DNA from: Streptomyces sp. 135
GTDB taxonomy: Bacteria > Actinomycetota > Actinomycetes > Streptomycetales > Streptomycetaceae
DNA length: 64,000 bases
Direction: 5' to 3'
Assembly: GCF_020026305.1 (NCBI RefSeq)
Contig: NZ_CP075691.1
Coordinates: 5,952,001-6,016,000, forward strand
Position numbers and translations under genes: made by a program. Shown here in pieces: positions 42,729 to 52,700 of this stretch (the first letter of the stretch is position 1; every line of letters starts with the position of its first letter). Under the pieces are notes generated by a model. It was not told the DNA's origin. It ran no database searches and saw only the letters and a program-made list of their open reading frames with translations.

Positions 42729-45700
42729 ATGCTCGCGGACGTGGAGACCAGGTCCGTCAGCCCGGTGTTCGTCGGCCGCGCCGACGAGTTGGGCGTACTG
42801 AACGAAGCGCTCGCCCGCGCCACGGGCACCCCGCTCGAAGGAGCCGGGGGCCCCGGCACGGGCGAGCCGCAGGCGTTGCTGCTCGGCGGTGAGGCGGGCG
42901 TCGGCAAGACCCGCCTCGTCGAGGAGTTCACCGAGGCCGCCCGGAAGCAGGGCGCCGTCGTCGCGCTCGGCGGCTGCGTGGAGATCGGGGCCGACGGCCT
43001 GCCGTTCGCCCCCTTCTCCACCGCCCTGCGCGCCCTGCGCCGACAGCTTCCGGACGAACTGGCCGCCGCGGCCGAGGGCCAGGAGGAGGAACTCGCCCGG
43101 ATCCTGCCCGAACTGGCCGGCGCCGCCACCTACGGAAACGGCCACGGATACGGCGCCGCCAGCAGGTCCGACGAGCAGGACGTGGCCCGCCTGTTCGAGC
43201 TGACCGCCCGCCTCCTGGAGCGGCTCTCCCGTGACCGCACGGTCGTCGTCATCCTGGAGGACCTGCACTGGGCCGACGCCTCGACCCGCCATCTCCTCGC
43301 CTATCTCTTCCGCACCCTGCGCGGCGGCCGCCTCGTCCTGCTCGCCACCTACCGCGCCGACGACATCCACCGCCGCCACCCGCTGCGCCCCCTCCTCGCC
43401 GAGCTGGACCGGCTGCGCACGGTGCGCCGCATCGAGCTCGGCCGCTTCAGCAAGGACGAAGTCGCCCGCCAGATGGCCGGAATACTCGCGGCCGAACCCG
43501 AACAGGCCCTGGTCGACGACATATTCGACCGCTCCGACGGCAACGCCTTCTTCGTCGAGGAACTCGCCGTCGCCTCCCACGGCGGCAGCTGCGCGAGCCT
43601 GACGGACTCCCTGCGCGACCTCCTCCTGGTCCGTGTCGAGGAACTGCCCGAGGACACCCAGCGGGTGGCCCGGATCGTCGCCGAGGGCGGCTCCACCGTC
43701 GAGTACCAACTGCTCGCCGAGGTCGCCGGGCTCGGCGAGGACGAGCTGATCGAAGCCCTGCGGGCCGCCGTCGGCGCGAACATCCTGCTCGCCTCGCCCG
43801 AAGGCGACGGCTACCGCTTCCGGCACTCCCTGGTCCGCGAGGCCGTCAGCGACGACCTGCTGCCCGGCGAACGCTCCCGCATCAACCGCCGCTTCGCCGA
43901 GGCCCTGGAGGCCGACCCCTCGCTCGTCGCCGCCGACCAGCGCGCCGCCCGCCTCGCCACCTACTGGTACTACGCGCACGACGCCGCCAAGGCCCTGCCC
44001 GCCGTCCTGCGCGCCTCCGTCGAGGCCCGCCGCCGGCACGCCTACGCCGAGCAACTGCGCCTCCTCGAACGGGCGATGGAGCTGTGGGACGACGCCCCCG
44101 ACGGCGTACGCGAGCAACTCCGCCCCGCCGACTACGTCGAGGGCTACCCCGCCTGCGGCTGCGACCCCGCCACCACCCCGCTGCACTTCCTGGACCTGAT
44201 GGCCGAGGCCACCGTCGCCGGACGCCTCTGCGGCGAACGCGAGCGCGCCCTGAAGATCACCAAGCGCGCCCTGCGCCTCCTGGAGGGCGAGAACGACCCC
44301 CTGCGCTCCGCCTGGTTCTGGGTCTCGCGCTCCCGCCTCGTCTCCACCCTCGGCCGCGGCGACGGCTGGGACGAGATCGCGCGGGCCCAGGAGCTGATGC
44401 GCGGCCTGCCGCCCTCCGAGGTGCACGCCGACGTCCTCGTCCACCGCGCCTCCTGGGGCATGCTGCACGACCCGGGCCCGGAGACCCTGGCCGCCGCCGA
44501 ACGGGCCGTCGAGTACGCCCGCATGGTCAAGTCCGGCACCATCGAACTCAACGCCCGCCTCACCCGTGGCAACCTCCTCATCGAAGCGGGCGACCCGGAG
44601 ACCGGCCTCGCCGAGATGTACGAGGTCAGGGACCGCGTCGTCGAGCAGGGACTGGTCACCGACCTCAGCCGCGCCCACATCAACCTCCCCTCCGCCCTCG
44701 AAGGCGTCGGCCGCTCCGCCGAATCCGTCAAGGTCGCGATGGAGGGCATCGAGTTCTGCCGGAAGTACGGCCTGATGGACACCGAGGGCTGGGTGTGGGC
44801 CAACGCCGCCGAGTCCCTCCTGTCCCTCGGCCGCTGGGACGAGGCCGTCGAAGCCGTCGCCCAGACCCACCGCTGCGTGCAGAGCTCCAAGCCCCGGGGG
44901 TCCGCCGCCCAGTGCTCCGCACGCTTGGCGCTCTTCCGCGGCGACCACGACGCCGCGACCCGCCACCTCCAGGCCGCCTATCACCACTACGGCACCCACG
45001 ACCCGCAGCCGCAGTACATCCTGCCGCTCGCCCGCATCTCCCTCGGGATCGCGGCGGCCGAGGGCCGCATCCTCGACGGCCGCGCCGAGGTCGAACGCGG
45101 TCTGGCATCGGGCCTCCCTTTCGGCACCTACAAGTACGGCTGGCCGCTCCTCCTGTCCGCCGCCGCGATGGAGGCCGACGCCCGCGGCCTGCCCGCCGCC
45201 GAGCCGGGCCGCCCCGCCGCCATCGAACGCATCCGCCGGGTCACCAAATCCCTCGCCACCCCCATCCCGCTCTGGCGCGCCTACGACGAGTGGACCCGCG
45301 CCGAACTGCTGCGCGCCGAGGGCCGCGACGGCCCCGCCGACTGGGCCGCCGTGGTCGCCGCCGTCGAACCCCTGGAGAGGCCCTACGACCTCGCCCACGT
45401 CCGCCTGCGCCTGGCCGAAGCGCTCCTGGCCACGGATGGCACCGACCGCGACGGCGCCGCCCGACTGCTGCGCCAAGCGTCCGAGGTGGCCGAACGGCTC
45501 GGCGCACGGCCGCTCACCGAGTCGATCACCGGGCTGGCCCAGCGCGCCCGCCTCACCCTGAACCCCGCCGAGGCCACCCGCGCCCCCGCCGCCCCGGCCG
45601 ACCCCGCCGAGGCGCTCGGTCTGACCAGCCGGGAGCGGGACGTCCTGCGCCTGGTGGCCGTGGGCCGCAGCAACCGCCAGATCGCCGAGGAGCTCTTCAT

Positions 45701-45848
45701 CTCCCCGAAGACGGCGAGCGTCCACGTCTCCAACATCCTCGCCAAGCTGTCCGTCACCGGCCGCGGCGAGGCCGCCGCGCTCGCCCACCGGCTGCGGCTG
45801 TTCCCACCGGGCCGAGAGACCACCGCGAGTCAGGAGGCCGCCACCTAG
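42729..45848 (+). CDS. Large ATP-binding LuxR family (LAL) transcriptional regulator
   Basis: A 1039-residue regulator. The N-terminal AAA_16-type ATPase starts at about residue 12 (FVGRADELGVLNEALA) with Walker A LLGGEAGVGKTRL near 57-69 and Walker B VVVILEDLHWAD near 175. A long tetratricopeptide-like helical middle follows. The C-terminal LuxR helix-turn-helix is LTSRERDVLRLVAVGRSNRQ onward with PKTASVHVSNILAKL. LAL proteins commonly control secondary metabolism or sugar use; no biosynthetic cluster is adjacent. ATG 42729 is used; GTG 42612 and GTG 42741 are alternatives, none with a strong ribosome site. Preceded by a 60-residue small gene. Confidence 0.9.
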   Translation: MLADVETRSVSPVFVGRADELGVLNEALARATGTPLEGAGGPGTGEPQALLLGGEAGVGKTRLVEEFTEAARKQGAVVALGGCVEIGADGLPFAPFSTALRALRRQLPDELAAAAEGQEEELARILPELAGAATYGNGHGYGAASRSDEQDVARLFELTARLLERLSRDRTVVVILEDLHWADASTRHLLAYLFRTLRGGRLVLLATYRADDIHRRHPLRPLLAELDRLRTVRRIELGRFSKDEVARQMAGILAAEPEQALVDDIFDRSDGNAFFVEELAVASHGGSCASLTDSLRDLLLVRVEELPEDTQRVARIVAEGGSTVEYQLLAEVAGLGEDELIEALRAAVGANILLASPEGDGYRFRHSLVREAVSDDLLPGERSRINRRFAEALEADPSLVAADQRAARLATYWYYAHDAAKALPAVLRASVEARRRHAYAEQLRLLERAMELWDDAPDGVREQLRPADYVEGYPACGCDPATTPLHFLDLMAEATVAGRLCGERERALKITKRALRLLEGENDPLRSAWFWVSRSRLVSTLGRGDGWDEIARAQELMRGLPPSEVHADVLVHRASWGMLHDPGPETLAAAERAVEYARMVKSGTIELNARLTRGNLLIEAGDPETGLAEMYEVRDRVVEQGLVTDLSRAHINLPSALEGVGRSAESVKVAMEGIEFCRKYGLMDTEGWVWANAAESLLSLGRWDEAVEAVAQTHRCVQSSKPRGSAAQCSARLALFRGDHDAATRHLQAAYHHYGTHDPQPQYILPLARISLGIAAAEGRILDGRAEVERGLASGLPFGTYKYGWPLLLSAAAMEADARGLPAAEPGRPAAIERIRRVTKSLATPIPLWRAYDEWTRAELLRAEGRDGPADWAAVVAAVEPLERPYDLAHVRLRLAEALLATDGTDRDGAARLLRQASEVAERLGARPLTESITGLAQRARLTLNPAEATRAPAAPADPAEALGLTSRERDVLRLVAVGRSNRQIAEELFISPKTASVHVSNILAKLSVTGRGEAAALAHRLRLFPPGRETTASQEAAT

Positions 45849-45978
45849 CCGCCGGCCCACCGCCGGCCCATCGGCCGCGCGGCAGCCTGCCGCGGTGACC
45901 TGCGCCTTTGTGGTCCCGGTCGGTTATCGGCGGCCTCGCTTACGCTTGACGACAGAGACTCGGCTCCAGGGAGGCGCA

Positions 45979-46215
45979 GTGTTCAACGCGATCGAGGCGC
46001 TCTTCGCGCCGGGGCGCAAGCACACCGACGACGAGCAGAAGCGTCTGGAGATGACCCGCGTCGACCTCGCCGACGGTGACCCCGGGCGCGGACCGATCGA
46101 CCTGTCATCGGGCAAGGTGGTCGTACGCCCACCCGTCCCCTCGCCCCGCGCGGACGAGACGCCGGACCCCGCCGGGACGCCGGACTCCGACGAGCAGGCG
46201 GTCGCGCGCGGCTGA
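45979..46215 (+). CDS. DUF6191 small protein
   Basis: A 78-residue protein starting VFNAIEALFAPGRKHTDDEQ with the conserved GRGPIDLSSGKVVVRP segment, which matches my recollection of DUF6191. The C-terminal 25 residues are Pro/Asp-rich and disordered. GTG 45979 has AGGGAGG upstream. It ends one base before the stop of the convergent dehydrogenase gene. A short hairpin (CGCGGCA-GCC-TGCCGCG, 45878-45894) upstream may terminate the LAL gene. Confidence 0.72.
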   Translation: MFNAIEALFAPGRKHTDDEQKRLEMTRVDLADGDPGRGPIDLSSGKVVVRPPVPSPRADETPDPAGTPDSDEQAVARG

Positions 46216-46216
46216 C

Positions 46217-47377
46217 TCACTTCACCTCCACCTCCAGGATCTTGTCGTCGCCCTTCTCCGGTGTGCCCCGAGAGTCCGTCTCGTTCGTCACCAGCCAGAG
46301 CTTGTCGCCGCCCGCCGCGAGGACCGTGCGCAGCCTGCCGTACTCACCCTTGAGGAACGACTGGGGCTTCGGCTCGCCCTCCACGTCCCTCACCGGGATG
46401 CGCCACAACCGCTCACCCCGCAGGCCCGCCATCCAGACCGAGCCCTCGGCGTAGGCGATGCCGCTCGGTGAGGCCTCGGAGGTCTTCCACTGGGCGAGCG
46501 GGTCGCGGAAGCCCTCCTCGCCGGCCTTGCCTTCGGCCTTGGGCCAGCCGTAGTTCTCCCCGGCCTTGATCTCGTTCAGCTCGTCCCAGGTGTCCTGGCC
46601 GAACTCGGAGGCCCACAGCCGCTTCTGCTCGTCCCAGGCGAGGCCCTGCACGTTGCGGTGGCCCAGGGAGTAGACGGGGGAGTCGGCGAAGGGGTTGCCG
46701 GGAGCGGGCTCGCCGTCCGGGGTCAGGCGCAGGATCTTGCCGCCCAGCGACTTCTTGTCCTGCGCCAGGTCCGTGTCACCCGTCTCGCCCGCGCCCGCGT
46801 ACAACATTTTGTCCGGGCCGAAGGCGATCCGGCCGCCGTTGTGGATCATGCCCTTCGGGATGCCCTTGAAGATCGTGTCGGGCGCGCCCAGCTGCTCGCC
46901 CGCGGGCTTCTTCTCGTCGTACAGCATGCGGGCGATGCGGTTGTCGGACTCCGTCGTGAAGTACGCGTACACCATGTGGTCCGAGGCGTAGGACGGGGAG
47001 AGCGCGAGGCCCATCAGGCCGCCCTCGCCGCCGGGGGAGACGCCGGGCACCGAGCCGAGCTCCGTCTTCTTGCCCGTCGTGCCGTCCACCCGGGTGATCG
47101 TCCCCTCGTCGCGCGAGGAGACCAGGAGGTCCCCGCCGGGCAGCGCGGCGAGGCCCCATGGGGAGGCGAGGCCCGTGGCGAGGGTGCGGGTGACCTTCGC
47201 CGAGCCCTTCTCCGGTGGGGGCTGGGCGCCCGGCTTTCCGGTGGGGGACTCGCTCTGCCTCCCCCGTTCGGAGGGGCTCTTGCGGTTGTCCGGCGCGTCC
47301 TCACCTCCCGACGAGCACCCGACCGCGAGGACGAGGGCGGCGGCAGTCAACACGGCCGTAACAGCAGGTCGTTGCAC
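46217..47377 (-). CDS. PQQ-dependent sugar (sorbosone/glucose) dehydrogenase-like lipoprotein
   Basis: A 386-residue exported beta-propeller of the GSDH (glucose/sorbosone dehydrogenase) family. The signal peptide ends in the lipobox LVLAVGC, followed by a Ser/Gly/Pro-rich linker to about residue 60. Propeller motifs include GLASPWGLAALPGGDLLVSS, GEGGLMGLALSP, HNGGRIAFGPDKMLYAGAGE and LGHRNVQGLAWDE. GTG 47377 is eight bases after AAGGGA. Cofactor binding by PQQ is a family inference. The preceding aldo/keto reductase gene is on the same strand 103 bases upstream. The 3' end abuts the convergent DUF6191 gene. Confidence 0.88.
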   Translation of the reverse strand: MQRPAVTAVLTAAALVLAVGCSSGGEDAPDNRKSPSERGRQSESPTGKPGAQPPPEKGSAKVTRTLATGLASPWGLAALPGGDLLVSSRDEGTITRVDGTTGKKTELGSVPGVSPGGEGGLMGLALSPSYASDHMVYAYFTTESDNRIARMLYDEKKPAGEQLGAPDTIFKGIPKGMIHNGGRIAFGPDKMLYAGAGETGDTDLAQDKKSLGGKILRLTPDGEPAPGNPFADSPVYSLGHRNVQGLAWDEQKRLWASEFGQDTWDELNEIKAGENYGWPKAEGKAGEEGFRDPLAQWKTSEASPSGIAYAEGSVWMAGLRGERLWRIPVRDVEGEPKPQSFLKGEYGRLRTVLAAGGDKLWLVTNETDSRGTPEKGDDKILEVEVK

Positions 47378-47480
47378 GATCAGGGTCCCTTCGACGCAGC
47401 GCTTCTCCTGTTCATACACCGCTCGGGCCCCGCAGGTTCCCATTCCGCCACCACGAGATCACGAGGCGCCCGCCATGGCC

Positions 47481-48506
47481 TCAGTCCCACGACCCCAGCG
47501 CCGCCGGCAGCGCCGCGATCTCCGCCAGGTCCGTGCCGGTCAGCCGCACCCCCGCCGCCCCGGCGTTCTCCACCGCCCAGCGCTCCCGCTTGGCCCCGGG
47601 GATCGGCACGACATGCCGGCCCTGGGCGAGCACCCACGCCAGCGCGACCTGCGCCGGCGTCGCCCCGTGCCGCTCCGCCACCCGGCGCAACCCCACCACC
47701 AGCGGCTGATTGGCGGCCATCATCTCGGCGGTGAAGCGCGGATGCCGGGCCCGCAGGTCGTCCGGCTCGAAGCCCTGACCGGGCGTCAGCGTCCCCGTCA
47801 GGAAACCGTTCCCCAGCGGCATCGCCGCGAGGAACCCCACCCCGCGCGCCACACACCACGGCAGCAGCGCCTCCAGCGCCTCGGGCGACCACACCGACAA
47901 CTCGGCCTCCACCGCGCTCACCGGAAAGACCTGCTGCACCCGCTCCAGCTGGCGGATCGTCACATCGTGCAGCCCGGCCCCCGGCCGCCCCGGCGCCGGA
48001 CGCCGATGCGAGCGCGCTCCCACCGCGCACAGCCCGAGGGCCCGCACCTTCCCCGCGGCGACGAGCTCGGCCATCGCACCCCATGTCTCCTCGATGGGCA
48101 CCTCGGGGTCCGCGCGGTGCAGCTGGTACAGGTCGATGGTCTCGGTCTGGAGCCGCCGCAGCGACGCGTCGCAGGCCCGCTTCACATAGCCGGGGCGGCC
48201 GTTGGCGACGATGTGCTGCTCGCCCACGAGCAGCCCGCACTTCGTCGACACGAACGCCTCCGCACGCCGCTCCTTCAGCACCCGGCCGATCAACAGCTCA
48301 TTGGTGAAGGGGCCGTACATGTCCGCGGTGTCGAGGAGCGTCACCCCCGGACCGGCGGCACCCGTGGCGTCCAGTGCGGCGTGCACGGTGCGCATCGACG
48401 CGTCGCCGCGCTGCTGTGAGCCGGTGTACGCCCAGCTCATCGGCATGCAGCCGAGGCCGACGGCGCCCACTTCGAGCGCCCCCGCGCCGATCGTCCTGCG
48501 CTCCAC
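47481..48506 (-). CDS. Aldo/keto reductase
   Basis: A 341-residue NADPH-dependent reductase with a TIM barrel. The tetrad is visible: D and Y in LLDTADMYGPFTNE, K in FVSTKCGLL and H in LYQLHRADPE. The NADP-binding end has GRHVVPIPGAKRERWA. An insertion of about 20 Arg/Pro-rich residues (GARSHRRPAPGRPGAG) lies after GLCAV in the middle, where homologues have a short loop. GTG 48506 has GGGAGGG upstream; ATG 48542 is an alternative start. The substrate is unknown. Confidence 0.9.
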   Translation of the reverse strand: MERRTIGAGALEVGAVGLGCMPMSWAYTGSQQRGDASMRTVHAALDATGAAGPGVTLLDTADMYGPFTNELLIGRVLKERRAEAFVSTKCGLLVGEQHIVANGRPGYVKRACDASLRRLQTETIDLYQLHRADPEVPIEETWGAMAELVAAGKVRALGLCAVGARSHRRPAPGRPGAGLHDVTIRQLERVQQVFPVSAVEAELSVWSPEALEALLPWCVARGVGFLAAMPLGNGFLTGTLTPGQGFEPDDLRARHPRFTAEMMAANQPLVVGLRRVAERHGATPAQVALAWVLAQGRHVVPIPGAKRERWAVENAGAAGVRLTGTDLAEIAALPAALGSWD

Positions 48507-48625
48507 CTGGTCGTACCCTCCCGCCCCTCGTCCGGAGATCACCCAAACCTAACCGCTGCCGTCCCCGGCCCGAGCGCGGCCTCCCCGCGGGTGGCGCCGG
48601 GAGCGGGCGCACTAGCCTCCTGACC

Positions 48626-49579
48626 ATGGCGAAAGATGTATGGCTTCCCTACGAAGCGCACGAGATCCAGGGGCTCCCCGACGCGTCCAAGGCGGGCCTC
48701 GTCTACCGCTATTGGGACGGCGGCCCGGACTTCCCCGCGGACCCGGCCGACTGCGCCTTCTACGTGGTGCCCTACCTCAAGGGCACGGAGATCTCCGTGC
48801 GCCCCCTGTCCGAGATGACGTCCGTACGCGTCGTGCAGACGCTGTCCGCGGGCATCGACCACATGGAGCCGGGGCTCAAGTTCCTCGCCCCAGGAGTACG
48901 GCTGTGCAACGCCCGTGGGGTGCATGAGGCCAGCACCGCCGAGCTGACCCTCGGCCTGATCCTCGCGTCCCTGCGGGGCATCCCGCGTTTCGTCGAGGGG
49001 CAGCGGCAGGAGGAGTGGCGGTCCGGGTTCTACCCGGCGCTCGCCGACAAGTCCGTACTCATCGTGGGCTACGGATCGATCGGTTCCGCCATCGAGGACA
49101 GGCTCACCCCCTTCGAGTGTGCGCGGGTGACGCGCGTCGCGCGCTCTGCCCGTGCCACGGAGCGCGGTCCCGTGCATCCGCTCGCCGAACTGCCGTCCCT
49201 GCTGCGCGAAGCCGACGTCGTCGTGGTCTCGACACCGCTCACCGAGGACACCCGAGGGCTGGTGGACGCCGGTTTCCTGGCCCGTATGAAGGACGGCGCG
49301 CTGCTTGTGAACGTGGCCCGCGGACCCGTGGTCGACACCGCCGCGCTCATCACCGAACTGGAGTCCGGCCGCATCACCGCCGCCCTCGACGTGACCGATC
49401 CGGAACCCCTGCCCGCAGGCCACCGCCTGTGGCACGCTCCTAAGGTGCTCATCAGCCCGCACGTGGGCGGTTCCACGTCCGCGTTCCTGCCCCGCGCCAA
49501 GCGCCTGATCGCCGCCCAGGTCACCAGATACGCCGCGCACGAGCCTCTTGACAACGTCGTCCGGACCACAGGCAGTTGA
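48626..49579 (+). CDS. D-isomer-specific 2-hydroxyacid dehydrogenase
   Basis: A 317-residue NAD(P)-dependent oxidoreductase reducing 2-oxoacids to D-2-hydroxyacids or the reverse. The Rossmann motif VLIVGYGSIGSAI is at about 142-154. The catalytic Arg is in VNVARGPVVD, the Glu in DVTDPEPLP and the His in ISPHVGGSTS. TAGCCT ends seven bases before the ATG with no ribosome site, suggesting a leaderless mRNA. It diverges from the aldo/keto reductase. The precise substrate is unknown. Confidence 0.9.
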   Translation: MAKDVWLPYEAHEIQGLPDASKAGLVYRYWDGGPDFPADPADCAFYVVPYLKGTEISVRPLSEMTSVRVVQTLSAGIDHMEPGLKFLAPGVRLCNARGVHEASTAELTLGLILASLRGIPRFVEGQRQEEWRSGFYPALADKSVLIVGYGSIGSAIEDRLTPFECARVTRVARSARATERGPVHPLAELPSLLREADVVVVSTPLTEDTRGLVDAGFLARMKDGALLVNVARGPVVDTAALITELESGRITAALDVTDPEPLPAGHRLWHAPKVLISPHVGGSTSAFLPRAKRLIAAQVTRYAAHEPLDNVVRTTGS

Positions 49580-49719
49580 TCGCCTGAGGTCGTTTCCTGC
49601 ACGCTACGCGCTCGTATGCGTGCGCCCCGTGTTCGCTTGGGCCTTGATCGTCACGCAGCGTAGAGCGGCTATGTCCCTGTGTGACGATGCTGGTGTATTG
49701 TCCCGACAGGGGATGCGCC

Positions 49720-52700
49720 GTGGACCTTTCGGCGCCGGGGATGAGACGTAGGACAGCGAGGGGGGCGACGGGCGATGTATGGCCTATGGGCGGACGATCC
49801 GACGCGGCGGGAAAGCCGTCGCCGACTCTCGCGCACACCGGTCGGCAGGCGCCGGAGCGGCGCGGACCGCATGAGCGGGGGGCCCCGCGCCCCGCAGCGC
49901 CAGGACGGGTACGGCCGACGCACGGGGCGGACGGACATGGGGGCGGCGCGGACCAGGGCGGTCCGGTGAGCGCCCCGACGGCCACGACCGTCCTCGAAGC
50001 GGGCCCCTCCTCGGCCCCGCTGCCTCCGGGGACGCCGCCGGCCCGCCGCTCCCTGTCGGGCGGTCGCGGCCTGGTCTCCCAGTTCGCGCTGCTGCTGATC
50101 TGCGGCGCGTACGCGCTGGGCTCCGCGCTCGGCTGGGGTTCGGAGCGACTCGCCCTGATCATGGGCGACTTCGGGCTGAGCGTCGCCGCCGCGGCCGCCG
50201 CGGTCTCCTGCTTCCGCTACTCCCGGACCCGCCGCAGCCGGTTTCGACCCGCATGGCTGCTCTTCGCGGTTTCCTCCGCGATGGCGTCCCTCGGCAACGG
50301 CGTCTGGGGCTGGTACGAGGTCGTGCTCCGGCAGGAGGTGCCGAGCCCGGGTCTGGCCGATCTCTTCTTCCTGTGCTTCGCCCCGCCCGCCATCATCGGC
50401 CTTCTCGTGCTCGCCAAGCGCCCGGTGACCAAGGCGGGCTGGGGCTGCCTCGCCCTCGACTCGTGGCTGATCGGCGGCTCGCTCCTCACGCTCTCCTGGA
50501 GCCTCGCCCTCGCGCACACCGCCCACTTCGAGGGGCACAACGTCGCGCACGCCGCGCTCTCGCTCGCCTACCCGCTCCTCGACATCGCGCTGGTCAGCAT
50601 GGTGCTGGCGTTGCACTTCAGAAGGTCATCGGCCAACCGCACCGCGGTGAACACCGCGATCGCCGCGCTCGCCCTGACCGTGATGTGCGACGCGCTGTTC
50701 ACCTCGCCCCTGCTGCACGCGACGTACCGCTCCGGCCAGCTCCTCGACGCCGGCTGGTTCGCGGGCTCGCTGCTCCTCGCCTACGCCCCCTGGGCCGCGC
50801 CCTGGCGCCTGCGCGGGGAAGCGGGGACGGACCACGCGCGCGTGCCGGACGAGGTCCCCGAGGACGCGCGGGCCGCCGCCACCCGGCCGATCGCCGGATC
50901 GCTGGCCGCCCTCACGCCGTACCTCGCCGCGGCCGTCTGCACCTTGGGGATTCTCTACAACGTACTCAGCGGACGGAGCGTCGACCGCGTCGTGCTCTTC
51001 ACGGCGGGCACCGTCGTGCTCGCCCTCGTCGCCCGCCAGGGCATCATGCTCCTGGACAACATCACCCTCACCCAGGAGCTGGCCCAGAAGGAGAACCACT
51101 TCCGCTCCCTGGTCCAGGGCTCCAGCGACGTCATCATGATCGCCGCCCCGAACGGCATCCTGCGGTACGTGAGCCCGGCCGCCGCCGGGGTCTACGGCCG
51201 CGACGCCGAAGAGCTCGTGGGATCCGAGCTCGCCTCGCTGATACACCCCGAGGACCTCGGCCGGGTCGTCCACGAGGTGCGCAGGTTCCTCGCCGCCAAC
51301 CCCGTCGAGGAGCCCACCACCCGCATCGAGTGCCGCTTCAGGTCGGGCAACGGCGACTGGCTGAACGTGGAATCCACCGTCAACCGCCACCACGGCGGCC
51401 TGATCTTCAACAGCAGGGACGTCACCGAACGGGTCCGCCTCCAGGCGCAGTTGCAGCACAACGCCGAACACGACCCGCTCACCGACCTGCCCAACCGCGC
51501 GCTGTTCACCCGGAGCGTCAGCCAGGCCCTGACCGGCCGCAGAGTGACCGACCGGGGCACGGCCGTGCTCTTCATCGACCTCGACGGCTTCAAGGCCGTC
51601 AACGACACCATCGGCCACCAGGCCGGTGACGAACTGCTCATCCAGGCGGCGCGCAGACTTCAGGAGGCGGTGCGTTCGGGCGACACCGCCTCCCGGCTCG
51701 GCGGCGATGAGTTCGCGGCTCTCATCGTCGGCGACGGGACCAGGGACCAGGCCGCCAGGGAGCAGCACATCTACGAACTCGCCGACCGGCTGAGGATCAC
51801 CCTCTCCCAGCCCTACGCCATCGACGGCAACGACGTACGTGTCGCGGCGTCCATCGGAGTGGCGTTCGCCGAACCGGGCATCGGCGCCGGGGAGCTGCTG
51901 CGCAACGCCGACCTCGCGATGTACCGCGCCAAGGCGGCGGGCAAGGGGCGCGTCGAGCTGTACGCCCCCCAGATGCAGGCCGACGTCGTCCGCAAGGCGG
52001 AGCTCGCCACCCGGCTGCGCTCCGCCCTGCACGACGGCGAGTTCGCGCTGCTCCACCAGCCGGTGGTCTCCCTCGACGACGGCCGGATCACGGCGGTCGC
52101 CGCGCAGGCGCGCTGGCGCTCGGCGCAGGGCATACTCTTCACGCCCGCCGAGTTCCTGCGGGGCTCCGAGGCCGGGGACGGCCGGGGGGGCGACCGCACG
52201 GCCGAGCTCGGCCGCTGGATGCTGGAAGAGGCCGTCGAGCAGGCAGCCGAGCGCGGACGCACCGGCCACGCGGTGCCGGTGGCCGTCCGGATGAGCGCGC
52301 GCCGCCTGCTGGACCGCTCCATGCCCCTCGGCTCCATCGAGGCGCTTCTGACCCGCCACGGGCTGCCCTCCGGGGCGCTCATCATCGAGCTGGCCGACAA
52401 CGACCCCCGGGTCTCGCTGGACGACCTGGAGCGCCGCCTCACGGCCCTGCGCAGGCTCGGCGTACGCATCGCCCTCGACGGCTTCGGCAGTGGCTACGCC
52501 GCGATCACGGCGTTGCGCCGCCTCCCCGTGGACGTGCTGAAGCTGGACCGCAGCCTGATCGAGGGCGTCGTCGAGTCCGCGCGGCTGCACAAGATCACCG
52601 CCGGTCTGCTGCGCATCGCGAACGACCTCGGGCTGCTCTCCGTGGCCGAGGGCGTGGACCTGCCCGAGCAGGTGGTCGCCCTGCGCGCGATGGGCTGCAC

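Noticed and set aside
42594..45860. A very long open frame on the minus strand opposite the LAL regulator.
   Set aside because: It is the mirror of a high-G+C gene with third positions rich in G/C. Its product is a Gly/Val/Ala/Arg-rich sequence without domains, while the plus strand has ATPase and LuxR motifs.
49580..49719. The gap before the second GGDEF gene as a tRNA or small RNA.
   Set aside because: No cloverleaf or GGTTCGAAT-like arm could be found. It looks like promoter and leader DNA.
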